Position numbers and translations under genes: made by a program. Of a stretch of DNA of 63,078 nt, positions 10,518-18,701 are shown one piece after another. The notes under the pieces were generated by a model. It had not been told where the DNA came from and did no database searches. It was given only the letters and a program-made list of their open reading frames with translations. Source of the DNA: Pedobacter nototheniae. Lineage in GTDB: Bacteria > Bacteroidota > Bacteroidia > Sphingobacteriales > Sphingobacteriaceae. The DNA is taken from assembly GCF_004335085.1 (NCBI RefSeq), contig NZ_RQRS01000030.1, positions 1-63,078 on the forward strand, read 5' to 3'. The stretch's first letter is position 1; each line of letters begins with the position of its first letter.

Positions 10518-11285
10518 TTAAGCTTTAAACTTTTTCATAAATCCACTCACATTTTCTTCCAGGTCTCCACTAGCAATGGCTTTTACAAAAGCGGTACCTA
10601 TAATTGCTCCATTGGCATAAGCACAAGCCTTATCAAAAGTTTGTTTATCGCTAATTCCAAAACCAATCATGGTTGGGTTGTTTAAATTCATCGCTTTAAT
10701 TCTGCCAAAATAGTCTTCGGTGGTATTGCTTACTTCTAAGTTTTTACCAGTTGTGGCTGATGATGATAAAAGATAGATGAAACCGTTGCTTAAACCATCA
10801 ATTTTGCGAATCCGTTCTTCCGCAGTTTGTGGTGTAATCAAAAAGATATTGCTAAGATTATGTTGCTCAAAGCATTCTTTATAAAACTCTTCATACTCAA
10901 CCATTGGCAAATCGGGTACAATGCAACCATCAACTCCAACTTCTACACAGGCTTTACAAAAATTTTCTACACCAAACTGTAAAACAGGATTTACATAACC
11001 CATTAATAAAACTGGTATAGTTACAGTTTTACGTAATTCCTTTAATTGATCGAAAAGCACATTTAACGACATCCCCTGATCTAAAGATTGCTTACTGCTT
11101 GCCTGAATAACAGGTCCATCTGCAACAGGATCTGAATAAGGAAAACCTATTTCAAGCATATCCGCACCAGATTTTTCAAGTGCTTCTGCAATTTTTATGG
11201 TATCGCCAATATTAGGGTAACCAGCGGTATAGTAAATTGATAATATATCTTTCTTCTTTTGGAAGAGTTGTTTAATTCTGTTCAT
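10518..11285 (-). CDS. trpA: Tryptophan synthase alpha subunit
   Basis: Splits indole-3-glycerol phosphate into indole and glyceraldehyde 3-phosphate and passes indole to the beta subunit. The 255-residue TIM barrel carries the catalytic glutamate in DMLEIGFPYSDP and the aspartate in DPVADGPVIQ. The phosphate-binding loop is in the C-terminal third (IGFGISDK). It is the last gene of the trpD-F-B-A operon, 29 nt after trpB, and is followed by a strong hairpin. Confidence 0.97.
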   Translation of the reverse strand: MNRIKQLFQKKKDILSIYYTAGYPNIGDTIKIAEALEKSGADMLEIGFPYSDPVADGPVIQASSKQSLDQGMSLNVLFDQLKELRKTVTIPVLLMGYVNPVLQFGVENFCKACVEVGVDGCIVPDLPMVEYEEFYKECFEQHNLSNIFLITPQTAEERIRKIDGLSNGFIYLLSSSATTGKNLEVSNTTEDYFGRIKAMNLNNPTMIGFGISDKQTFDKACAYANGAIIGTAFVKAIASGDLEENVSGFMKKFKA

Positions 11286-11314
11286 ATTTTTATTCTTTTC
11301 GCAGCTGCGAGTAA

Positions 11315-12496
11315 CTATAAATTAAAATACTTAATGTAGGTATCTAAATCCTTATCTCCCCTACCCGAAAGACAAACAACTACATTTTCGCCGCCTTTAA
11401 ATTCCATTTTTTCAAGATAGGCAAGTGCATGCGCACTTTCAATTGCTGGAATAATCCCTTCTAACTGAGTACAAAGCAAACCAGCTTGCAAACTTTCATC
11501 ATCGGTAATGGAAACATATTGTCCGCGGCCTGTTTTAAACAAATGTGCATGCTGAGGGCCAATACCAGGATAATCTAATCCTGCTGAAACCGAATGCGGC
11601 TCTACCACTTGTCCATCAGGTGTTTGCATTAAAATGCTTCTGCTCCCGTGCAAAACACCTTCTTTACCCAAATAGGTTGTTGCTGCCGAGAAACCGCTCG
11701 ACACACCTTTTCCGGCTGCTTCCACGGCAATTAATTTCACGTTTTCATCATCCATAAAATGATAAAACATCCCCATAGCATTACTTCCGCCACCAACACA
11801 AGCCAAAACGTAATCTGGCTGATCGCTTCCCGTTTGTTCCAATAATTGTTTTTTGGTTTCCTCAGAAATGATAGATTGAAAAATAGCCACCATATCTGGG
11901 TAAGGATGTGGGCCAACTACCGAACCAATGATGTAATGCGTATCAACAGGATTGTTGATCCAATCCCGCATCGCCTCATTTGTAGCGTCTTTTAAAGTTT
12001 TACTCCCTGAACTTGCCGGAACAACTTTTGCGCCCAGCATTTTCATTCGGGCAACATTTGGTGCTTGGCGCTCAATATCTACCTCGCCCATGTAAATTAC
12101 ACATTCTAAATTGCGCAATGCACAAACTGTAGCGGTTGCAACGCCATGCTGACCGGCACCTGTTTCAGCAATGATTCTTTTCTTACCTAACTTCTCGGCC
12201 AGTAAAATCTGTCCGATGGTATTATTAATTTTATGTGCACCGGTGTGGTTTAAATCTTCCCTTTTTAAGAAAATATTAGCCCCGTATTTTTCTGAATATC
12301 TTTTTGCAAGATATAATGGAGAAGGGCGCCCAACATAATCTTTTAATAACTGATGAAATTCCTTTTGAAAATCGGCATCATCAATAATCTTTAAATAATT
12401 TTGCCGCAATTCTTCTACGTTTGGATACAGCATTTCGGGAATATATGCTCCTCCAAAATCTCCATAATATCCTTTTTCGTTTACTTTGTATTTCAT
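11315..12496 (-). CDS. trpB: Tryptophan synthase beta subunit
   Basis: PLP enzyme that condenses indole with serine to give tryptophan. The 393-residue product has the PLP lysine in NHTGAHKINN and the phosphate-binding loop CVGGGSNAMG. The N-terminus (YYGDFGGAYIPEMLYPNVEEL) is typical of TrpB1, the partner of TrpA. It lies directly upstream of trpA. A large palindromic repeat element occupies the gap to trpF. Confidence 0.98.
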   Translation of the reverse strand: MKYKVNEKGYYGDFGGAYIPEMLYPNVEELRQNYLKIIDDADFQKEFHQLLKDYVGRPSPLYLAKRYSEKYGANIFLKREDLNHTGAHKINNTIGQILLAEKLGKKRIIAETGAGQHGVATATVCALRNLECVIYMGEVDIERQAPNVARMKMLGAKVVPASSGSKTLKDATNEAMRDWINNPVDTHYIIGSVVGPHPYPDMVAIFQSIISEETKKQLLEQTGSDQPDYVLACVGGGSNAMGMFYHFMDDENVKLIAVEAAGKGVSSGFSAATTYLGKEGVLHGSRSILMQTPDGQVVEPHSVSAGLDYPGIGPQHAHLFKTGRGQYVSITDDESLQAGLLCTQLEGIIPAIESAHALAYLEKMEFKGGENVVVCLSGRGDKDLDTYIKYFNL

Positions 12497-12567
12497 AATA
12501 TTTTTCTTCTCTAAAAATTACTTTTATATTCGATACCCTTTGTGAAGGAATAATGATTGACAACGAT

Positions 12568-12633
12568 CGTCATGCTGAATTTATTTCAGCATCTTTCCTA
12601 CTATAAAGATCCTGAAATAAATTCAGCATGACG
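12568..12633. repeat. REP-like palindrome in the trpF-trpB gap
   Basis: Near-perfect inverted repeat of about 29 bp per arm (left begins CGTCATGCTGAATTT, right ends AAATTCAGCATGACG) with a short central loop. A related but shorter element lies at 14272-14331 between the trp attenuator and trpD. In RNA this would be a strong hairpin inside the operon message. Confidence 0.85.
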
Positions 12634-12638
12634 AGAGC

Positions 12639-13268
12639 TTATTTTTTCATTTCGTTTATAAATTTTTTAATTTTATCTGCATTCTTTAAACCAGGTTCCA
12701 ACTCAAACTTGCTATTAATATCTAAAGCATATAACCGAGAATCTCTAATATTTTTAAGGTCATTAGTATGTTCTAAATCAATGCCACCGCTTAAAAAATA
12801 AGGTTTATTTCCTTTATATTGATCTAAAAGACGCCAGCTGAAAGTTTTACCCGAGCCACCATGTGCCTTAGTTTTGGTATCAAATAAAAAATAATCTACC
12901 GAATTTTCGTAAGGTATTGTGATCGAAAAATCGAAATCATCATCAACCCCAAAAGCCTTAATTATTTCTAATCCATTAAATGCGGTGTGCAATTCATTAC
13001 AATAATCAACACTTTCATTACCGTGCAGCTGAACCGCTTTTAAATTATATGAAGCAACTTTTTGTTTTACCTTTTCAATATCTTCATCAACAAATACGCC
13101 CGTGGTTTTAATTTCTGCAGGTATATATTTAATCAGTTCGGCAGAAACATCACTAATAAATCGTGGGGATTTTTCGTAAAAGATAAAGCCCATATAATCT
13201 GGCTGCAATTCTGCTACTGCTACAATATTGGCAGCTAAACGCATACCGCAAACTTTCAATTTTAACAT
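12639..13268 (-). CDS. trpF: Phosphoribosylanthranilate isomerase
   Basis: Third step from anthranilate in tryptophan synthesis (Amadori rearrangement of PRA to CdRP). The 209-residue TIM barrel begins LKVCGMR, with the catalytic cysteine. The general acid aspartate is expected in the VDYFLFDTKTKAHGGSG segment, which also contains the phosphate-binding glycines. Its start overlaps the trpD stop by 7 nt. trpC, often found between trpD and trpF in related operons, is absent here. Confidence 0.96.
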   Translation of the reverse strand: MLKLKVCGMRLAANIVAVAELQPDYMGFIFYEKSPRFISDVSAELIKYIPAEIKTTGVFVDEDIEKVKQKVASYNLKAVQLHGNESVDYCNELHTAFNGLEIIKAFGVDDDFDFSITIPYENSVDYFLFDTKTKAHGGSGKTFSWRLLDQYKGNKPYFLSGGIDLEHTNDLKNIRDSRLYALDINSKFELEPGLKNADKIKKFINEMKK

Positions 13269-14263
13269 GCCAATAAACTTTTAAAACTGTTTAAAGCTTT
13301 TTTGCTTAACAATGATTCTTCTGCTTCGTAAAAACAATCGGCGAAAGATGCTTCGGGTTTGATGGTTTTTATCGCTAAGGCTGAGTTGCATAAAACTACA
13401 TTAGTTTGTGCATCTGTGGCTTCATTATTCAACACATCCATAAATATTTTGGCCGATGATTCGACTGTGTCGCCACCTTTAATATCGTTAACTGCTAATT
13501 TTTCAAATCCCATGTCATTAAGCGTTAAAATATTTTCTCCTTTGTTGGTAAAGGTTTTCACATCACAGGTTAAAGAAACCTCGTCATAACCTTCAAGCGC
13601 ATGTACAATGGTATAATTCTTATCTGTATCCTGATATAAATAGGCATATAAACGGGCCAATTCTAAGCTAAAAACGCCAACCATCTGGTATTTAGGATGC
13701 CCAGGATTTACCATTGGACCAAGCATATTGAAGAATGTTTTTACGCCCAATTCTTTACGTATTGGTGCTACAATTTTCATTGCAGGATTAAATAGTGGTG
13801 CGTGTAAAAAGCAAATTCCGGCAGCATCTAAATTACGTTTTAAAACACTTTCATCGTTAGTAAAAGTATAGCCTAAATATTCCATCACATTGGATGAACC
13901 GCAGCCAGAGGAAACCCCATAATTACCATGTTTAGCTACATGATGCCCCGCTCCTGCTACAACAAATGAAGATAGAGTAGAAATATTAAAGGTATCTTTT
14001 CCATCGCCACCAGTGCCACAAAGGTCAATCAATTCATAACCTGAAAGATTGGCTTTGATACACATATCAAGCATGGCATCCCTAAAACCCTGCAATTCTT
14101 GCACCGTAATATTTCGCATTGCATAAGCTGTAATAAAGGCTGCAATTTGCGAGGAATTGAATTGGCCTTCGGAAATGGAAACCAAAATATTACGGGCTTC
14201 TTCTCTGCTAAAGCTTTTATTTTCGAATAGATGATTTAATATTTTTTTCATGTTTGTACTCAT
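13262..14263 (-). CDS. trpD: Anthranilate phosphoribosyltransferase
   Basis: Transfers the phosphoribosyl group of PRPP to anthranilate. The 333-residue product has the hallmark PRPP-binding loop LCGTGGDGKDTFN and the later KHGNYGVSSGCGSSNV motif. It is the first structural gene after the trp leader, so this operon starts at trpD; trpE and trpG are not in the window. The start at 14263 (MSTNMKK) could also be the internal ATG at 14251. It is coupled to trpF by overlap. Confidence 0.97.
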   Translation of the reverse strand: MSTNMKKILNHLFENKSFSREEARNILVSISEGQFNSSQIAAFITAYAMRNITVQELQGFRDAMLDMCIKANLSGYELIDLCGTGGDGKDTFNISTLSSFVVAGAGHHVAKHGNYGVSSGCGSSNVMEYLGYTFTNDESVLKRNLDAAGICFLHAPLFNPAMKIVAPIRKELGVKTFFNMLGPMVNPGHPKYQMVGVFSLELARLYAYLYQDTDKNYTIVHALEGYDEVSLTCDVKTFTNKGENILTLNDMGFEKLAVNDIKGGDTVESSAKIFMDVLNNEATDAQTNVVLCNSALAIKTIKPEASFADCFYEAEESLLSKKALNSFKSLLAC

Positions 14264-14271
14264 TATCTGCC

Positions 14272-14331
14272 GTCATTCTGAATTTGGCTCAGAATCTGAT
14301 TTGATTGATGCTGAATTAAATCCAGCATGAC
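14272..14331. repeat. REP-like inverted repeat upstream of trpD
   Basis: Imperfect inverted repeat beginning CGTCATTCTGAAT and ending CCAGCATGACG, of the same family as the element at 12568-12633. It sits in the trp leader, between the attenuator terminator and trpD. Confidence 0.75.
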
Positions 14332-14356
14332 GATCCTCAAAAAAACTGCATAAAAA

Positions 14357-14381
14357 AAGGATTGCTTTTTGGGCAATCCTT
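14357..14381 (-). terminator. trp attenuator terminator
   Basis: Read on the minus strand: AAGGATTGC, a 7 nt loop, GCAATCCTT, then a run of seven T. This intrinsic terminator lies between the trp promoter and trpD, 49 nt after the leader peptide stop codon. Its 5' arm (GGATTGCC) can pair instead with GGCAAATTCC directly at the leader stop codon (plus 14421-14430): five pairs, a 2 nt bulge, three pairs. This is the antiterminator expected for ribosome-mediated attenuation. Confidence 0.88.
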
Positions 14382-14429
14382 CTCATTTTGTTAAATAAAT
14401 ATTTTAAAAAAATACACAATGGAATTTGC

Positions 14430-14483
14430 CTAACGAATTTCGTTATGCCACCACCAATTGTTATTTAAGTTTTTAATTATCAT
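14430..14483 (-). CDS. trpL: trp leader peptide with three tandem Trp codons
   Basis: Seventeen codons read MIIKNLNNNWWWHNEIR and stop. The three consecutive TGG codons are the tryptophan sensor: a ribosome stalled there leaves the antiterminator free. One that reaches the stop covers the GGCAAATTCC strand and lets the terminator at 14357-14381 form. The peptide starts about 7 nt after the expected transcript start and has no homology to find. The call rests on the Trp run, the terminator, the alternative pairing and the position ahead of trpD. Confidence 0.9.
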   Translation of the reverse strand: MIIKNLNNNWWWHNEIR

Positions 14484-14496
14484 GTTTGTATATTGA

Positions 14497-14529
14497 CAAA
14501 TATTCACATTGTTTTTAATATTTCCAAAA
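14497..14529 (-). promoter_or_regulatory. trp operon promoter
   Basis: On the minus strand, a -33-like TTTTG (plus 14525-14529) and an AATATTTG -7 box (plus 14497-14504) are separated by 20 nt, close to the Bacteroidota pattern. Transcription would begin near 14490, just ahead of the leader peptide ATG. Confidence 0.6.
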
Positions 14530-14544
14530 TCTTTATAAAAAATT

Positions 14545-15486
14545 ATGTCTTTTTTTAAAAGAAAAGTACACTTCAATGATGATTTGGGCTTCAGCTCAGT
14601 TCCCGTTGCTAAAAATCAACGCATGCTTAACCCTGATGGTTCTGCAAACATTCTGCGTACGGGTTTGCCTTGGTTTAAATTTGATGATACTTATACCCGA
14701 TTGGTTACAATGAGTTGGCGGCGTTTCTTCTTAATTATATTAATTGCCTATCTTATTGTAAACACCATTTTTGCTGTATTATACAATATAATAGGTATAA
14801 AAAACCTCGATGGGGCAAATGGTATAACTTTGAGAGATCAGTTTTTCGATGCTTTTTTCTTTTCGGCTCAAACCATTTCAACTGTTGGTTATGGGCATAT
14901 CTCTCCTCAAGGTTTTATTACCAGTTGCCTTGCTGCTTTTGAAAGTATGTTGGGCTTGCTGGCCTTTGCATTGGCAACAGGCTTGTTGTATGGGCGTTTT
15001 AGCAGACCAACATCTAAAGTAAGTTTTAGCAAAAAAATGGTTATTGCGCCTTATGAGAATGGAAAGGGTTTGATGTGTAGATTGGTTAACTTGAGGAGAA
15101 ATCAATTAATTGAAGTGGAAGCTGAAATGGTCATGTCGTACAATGAAACGGTAGATGGTAATAACATCAGACGATTTTATCCGCTTGAACTGGAGCGAAA
15201 AAAGGTTGGAATTTTATCTTTAAACTGGACATTGGTACATGCCATAACAGAAGAAAGTCCGTTTTACGATAAAACCGCTGAAGAATTAAAACTTGCCGAG
15301 GTTGAGGTATTTCTAATCCTCAAGGCTTTTGACGACACATTTTCGCAGAGCATACATACTAGAACAAGTTACCAGGATGAAGAAATTGAAATAGATGCCA
15401 GGTTTGTAAAAATGTACGACCACAATGATGAAGGTAAATTGGTTTTAGATTATAGCAAACTAGATGATATTGAACTGTTAAACTAA
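14545..15486 (+). CDS. Inward-rectifier potassium channel (KirBac type)
   Basis: Tetrameric K+ channel of the inner membrane, 313 residues. TM1 is at about residues 61-83, the pore helix leads to the selectivity filter TVGYG (113-117), and TM2 follows at about 123-150. The rest is the cytoplasmic immunoglobulin-like Kir domain that gates the pore. The N-terminal stretch with LPWFKFDDTYTRL corresponds to the slide-helix region. It is transcribed divergently from the trp operon; the two starts share a 60 nt control region. No functional link to tryptophan is implied. Confidence 0.93.
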   Translation: MSFFKRKVHFNDDLGFSSVPVAKNQRMLNPDGSANILRTGLPWFKFDDTYTRLVTMSWRRFFLIILIAYLIVNTIFAVLYNIIGIKNLDGANGITLRDQFFDAFFFSAQTISTVGYGHISPQGFITSCLAAFESMLGLLAFALATGLLYGRFSRPTSKVSFSKKMVIAPYENGKGLMCRLVNLRRNQLIEVEAEMVMSYNETVDGNNIRRFYPLELERKKVGILSLNWTLVHAITEESPFYDKTAEELKLAEVEVFLILKAFDDTFSQSIHTRTSYQDEEIEIDARFVKMYDHNDEGKLVLDYSKLDDIELLN

Positions 15487-15543
15487 AATTTAATACATAT
15501 TTAACATATTAATTGCTAATTTAGAATATCTAGATATCTAATT

Positions 15544-16116
15544 ATGAAAAAACGCTCCACATTAATTTTCAAAAATTTAGTTCTAATTTTATTGTTCATA
15601 CAGGTTTTATCCTGCAAGAAAGATGAAAAAATAGAAAGTAAAGCCATAAGAGTCAATTTCTTTCAACAAACTACAGTAGGCGTTGTTGGCGGTCCTTACT
15701 TAACTTTATCTACTCAAGAAGGCAAAATGATTGGAACTTCATCTTGGGATACATTTTCTTATAATATAGAAGGTTTTAATTATGAGCCAGGATATATTTA
15801 CGATCTAAATATTACTTCTTATGAAGTAAAAAATCCGCCGGAAGATGGTTCGCGTATTGCTTATAAATTAGATAAGATCATTTCTAAAACCAAAGCACCA
15901 ATTGATGCTACTTTTAACCTTGATTTAAAAGCCTACAACTACCTCTTTGTTTCTGGCAGCGCCAATATTGGTTTTAAAGTTTTAAATAGGCTTAATATAG
16001 ATTGTGGAACTTTGTGTAAAGATTTAGAGCTGGCAATTTCGTCTGGTACAGAAAAGTTAACAGGTAAATTCTCCTTAAATTCTGATGGAAGTTTAAAACT
16101 AATATCAATTAAATAA
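15544..16116 (+). CDS. DUF4377-like lipoprotein
   Basis: 190-residue exported protein. A hydrophobic N-terminal segment ends in VLSCKKDE, a lipoprotein signal with the lipid-bearing cysteine near residue 25. The central stretch FEGFNYEPGYIYDLNI-like (seen as IEGFNYEPGYIYDLN) fits the DUF4377 signature of small stress-related outer-surface lipoproteins in Bacteroidota. No catalytic motif is visible and function is unknown. It lies 57 nt after the K+ channel on the same strand and converges on the esterase gene. Confidence 0.75.
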   Translation: MKKRSTLIFKNLVLILLFIQVLSCKKDEKIESKAIRVNFFQQTTVGVVGGPYLTLSTQEGKMIGTSSWDTFSYNIEGFNYEPGYIYDLNITSYEVKNPPEDGSRIAYKLDKIISKTKAPIDATFNLDLKAYNYLFVSGSANIGFKVLNRLNIDCGTLCKDLELAISSGTEKLTGKFSLNSDGSLKLISIK

Positions 16117-16121
16117 TTTGA

Positions 16122-16958
16122 TTACTTTGTTTTTTCGATAAAATCAACAATGTATTTATAAAGGTCATTTCCACCAAAAATCATCTGGCTAATCATTGGA
16201 ACATGACTTTTACCTTTAATTTCTTTCATGGTAACAGAAACCTTATGCTCAATCAATTTTTGATTTAAAATTGGCGTTTGAATTTTAATTGCCTCATAAG
16301 TTTTACTTCCATAAAAAAGCAAATGCGGATTGGTAATATTATTGGCATAGTTTAAGGGTGAGGCCAATTTCCAAACTTCAGGTTTATTGGTAAAGGTTCT
16401 TAAAAAATCATAGTAATAATCATCTTTTTCAGCTTCAGTTAAATACTGATAAATATCTAAGCCAAAAGGATCATTTAAAATCACGCCTTTAATTGGATTT
16501 TTAATACCTGCCTTTTTAAAATACTGTGGGTCGGCATTAATCAATTCGCCTAAATGTGCACCTGCGGAGTGCCCCATAATAAATATCTTATCAGCACTTG
16601 CCTGATAATTTTCAATATTTTCTTTAACCCATTTAATGGCTAAAGCACAGTCATCAGCCATTTTTTCATAGCCCGCATTAGGTGCCAAAGGATAATTAAT
16701 AATAACGGAAACAACACCTTTACGAGCAAAATTTCTTCCCAGCCACCAATACGTTTCCTTTTTACCACTGCTCCACGATCCTCCATGAATAAACACTAAA
16801 ACCGGTTTATTTACTACGCCATCATTTTTGTAATAAATGTTCAGCTTATTGGCTTCTATATCATTACCTGCATAATTAATGTTTTTAACCGCTTTAACTT
16901 GCGCTGAAGAAATTATAGTTTGAAATAAGAGCATTAGAAATATGGAAGCTTTGAACAT
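16122..16958 (-). CDS. Secreted alpha/beta hydrolase (esterase/lipase-like)
   Basis: 278-residue hydrolase with an N-terminal signal peptide (FLMLLFQTIISSAQ). The oxyanion-hole motif FIHGGSWSSGK and the nucleophile elbow GHSAGAH mark the HSL/BD-FAE esterase group. The late histidine in GKSHVPMI likely completes the triad. Substrate unknown; a periplasmic carboxylesterase acting on acyl or sugar esters is plausible. It ends 5 nt from the convergent DUF4377 gene. Confidence 0.88.
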   Translation of the reverse strand: MFKASIFLMLLFQTIISSAQVKAVKNINYAGNDIEANKLNIYYKNDGVVNKPVLVFIHGGSWSSGKKETYWWLGRNFARKGVVSVIINYPLAPNAGYEKMADDCALAIKWVKENIENYQASADKIFIMGHSAGAHLGELINADPQYFKKAGIKNPIKGVILNDPFGLDIYQYLTEAEKDDYYYDFLRTFTNKPEVWKLASPLNYANNITNPHLLFYGSKTYEAIKIQTPILNQKLIEHKVSVTMKEIKGKSHVPMISQMIFGGNDLYKYIVDFIEKTK

Positions 16959-17038
16959 ATAAATTTTAATTCCTTAACAAGGAAATAAACGAATTTGTTC
17001 GGAAAATAGATTTTCTGCCTTTAACATCTAGGCATTTA

Positions 17039-17857
17039 TTAAGCTTTAATTAATGGATTTTTCTCTTTAGCAAACAAATTAAACACTTTTTTATCTACAA
17101 AGGCTGGAAACAATTTATTCATCCAAACGGCTAACTTTCCTTGCCCTGTCATAACTAAAGTACGTTTACGTTGTTCTATTCCATTGGCTATATTGGTTGC
17201 AACTTCTTCTGCCGACATCATTTTGCCTTCTTCCATACTGGTTTCGCCATGCGCTGCTCCATCTTTTGATAACGCGGCTACTCGAATATTAGAGGTTGTA
17301 AAACCTGGGCAGGCTAGCAAAACATTTACACCAGTTTTAAGTAATTCTGTTCTTAAAGATTCCATAAAACCATTCATTGCAAACTTAGAAGCCGAATACC
17401 CTGTACGCCCTGGCAAGCCCCTAAAACCTGCAATAGATGAAACACCAACTATAGTTCCTTTGGTTTTCAAAATCTCCGGCAATGCATATTTTGTACAATA
17501 TACCGTACCCCAAAAGTTAACATCCATCAGGTTTTTTAAAACTGAAAGGTCAAGATCATTAAATAATGCCCTCATGGATAAGCCTGCATTATTAACCAAA
17601 ATATCAATTTGGTTAAAGGAAATCAGCGTTTGCTTAATAATTAATTCACAATCTACTTCTTTACTTACATCAGCTTGTACGGCAACGGCTCTGATATTAT
17701 ATTTTTTTTCTAAATCTGCAGTAATCTCGCAAAGGGTAACATATTGGCGTGCAGCCAGAACTAGATTAGCGCCACGTTTTGCAAATTCTTCAGCACATGC
17801 CTTACCAATTCCGCTAGATGCACCTGTAATAATGATTACTTTATCTTTCAAGTTCAT
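17039..17857 (-). CDS. Short-chain dehydrogenase/reductase
   Basis: 272-residue classical SDR. The cofactor motif is TGASSGIGKA near the N-terminus, the structural NNAG motif is present (LVNNAGLSM), and the catalytic YSASK follows the serine of GVSSIAG. The C-terminal extension (MTGQGKLAVWMNKLFP) resembles membrane-associated SDRs of lipid metabolism. Substrate not determinable. Transcribed from its own start, just downstream of recR on the same strand. Confidence 0.93.
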   Translation of the reverse strand: MNLKDKVIIITGASSGIGKACAEEFAKRGANLVLAARQYVTLCEITADLEKKYNIRAVAVQADVSKEVDCELIIKQTLISFNQIDILVNNAGLSMRALFNDLDLSVLKNLMDVNFWGTVYCTKYALPEILKTKGTIVGVSSIAGFRGLPGRTGYSASKFAMNGFMESLRTELLKTGVNVLLACPGFTTSNIRVAALSKDGAAHGETSMEEGKMMSAEEVATNIANGIEQRKRTLVMTGQGKLAVWMNKLFPAFVDKKVFNLFAKEKNPLIKA

Positions 17858-17913
17858 ATTAAAACTTAATGTATTTTTAAATTAATGATGTGACGGATTT
17901 TTTCTGCAATAAA

Positions 17914-18531
17914 TTATTTCATCATCGCGGTTTCGTATGGTACCCGGGTAATAATGGAACGCCCAAGTGTAATTTCGTCGGTATATTCTAATTCACCACC
18001 AAAAGCAATTCCACGTGCAATTGTAGTTACCGGTACATTATATTCTTTTAACCTTTTGTAGAGATAAAAAAGTGTGGTATCGCCTTCCATATTTGGACTT
18101 AAAGCCAAAATAATTTCTTTAATACCGCCTGAAGAAACCCTTTGCACTAACGTGTCGATATATAAATCTGATGGTCCTACCCCATCCATTGGCGATATTA
18201 AACCACCCAAAACATGGTAAACACCGAAATATTGAGCTGTATTTTCAATCGCCATAACATCACGGGTATCTTCTACAACGCAAATGGTTTCTTTGTCTCT
18301 TTTATTGGAAGTACAGATTTCACAAACTACGTGATCTGAAATATTATGACAAATGCTGCAATGTTTAATCTGTTGTTTCAGTTTGATAATACTATTGCCA
18401 AACACTTCTACTTCGGCAGTTTCCTGATTAAGCAAGTGCAAAACCAAACGTAAAGCCGTTTTCTGACCAACACCGGGTAACTTAGAGAATTCGTTTACTG
18501 CATCTTCAAGCAGTTTGGAAGAGAAATTCAT
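17914..18531 (-). CDS. recR: Recombination mediator protein RecR
   Basis: Acts with RecO (and RecF) to load RecA on gapped DNA. The 205-residue protein has the N-terminal helix-hairpin-helix (LPGVGQKTALRLVLHLL), the four-cysteine zinc site (CSICHNISDHVVCEIC), and the Toprim domain (ICVVEDTRDVMAIE), ending with the RecR signature ARGIAFGGELEYTDEITLGRS in its C-terminal part. Length is normal. A single gene; recX of the same repair network lies elsewhere in the window (25.2 kb). Confidence 0.97.
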   Translation of the reverse strand: MNFSSKLLEDAVNEFSKLPGVGQKTALRLVLHLLNQETAEVEVFGNSIIKLKQQIKHCSICHNISDHVVCEICTSNKRDKETICVVEDTRDVMAIENTAQYFGVYHVLGGLISPMDGVGPSDLYIDTLVQRVSSGGIKEIILALSPNMEGDTTLFYLYKRLKEYNVPVTTIARGIAFGGELEYTDEITLGRSIITRVPYETAMMK

Positions 18532-18701
18532 TTTACAAAAATAGATAAAAAGCAGGAATATTATAGATTCACAAAACCAAGGTTTGAAAACTCCTAAACG
18601 TAAATGCTAACCACAAATAATTAGCGAAATCCTTATCTTAAAAATCTATATATTGATTATAAAAATCGTTTTTACTACATTTAGCAGCTAAAAACAAATT
18701 T

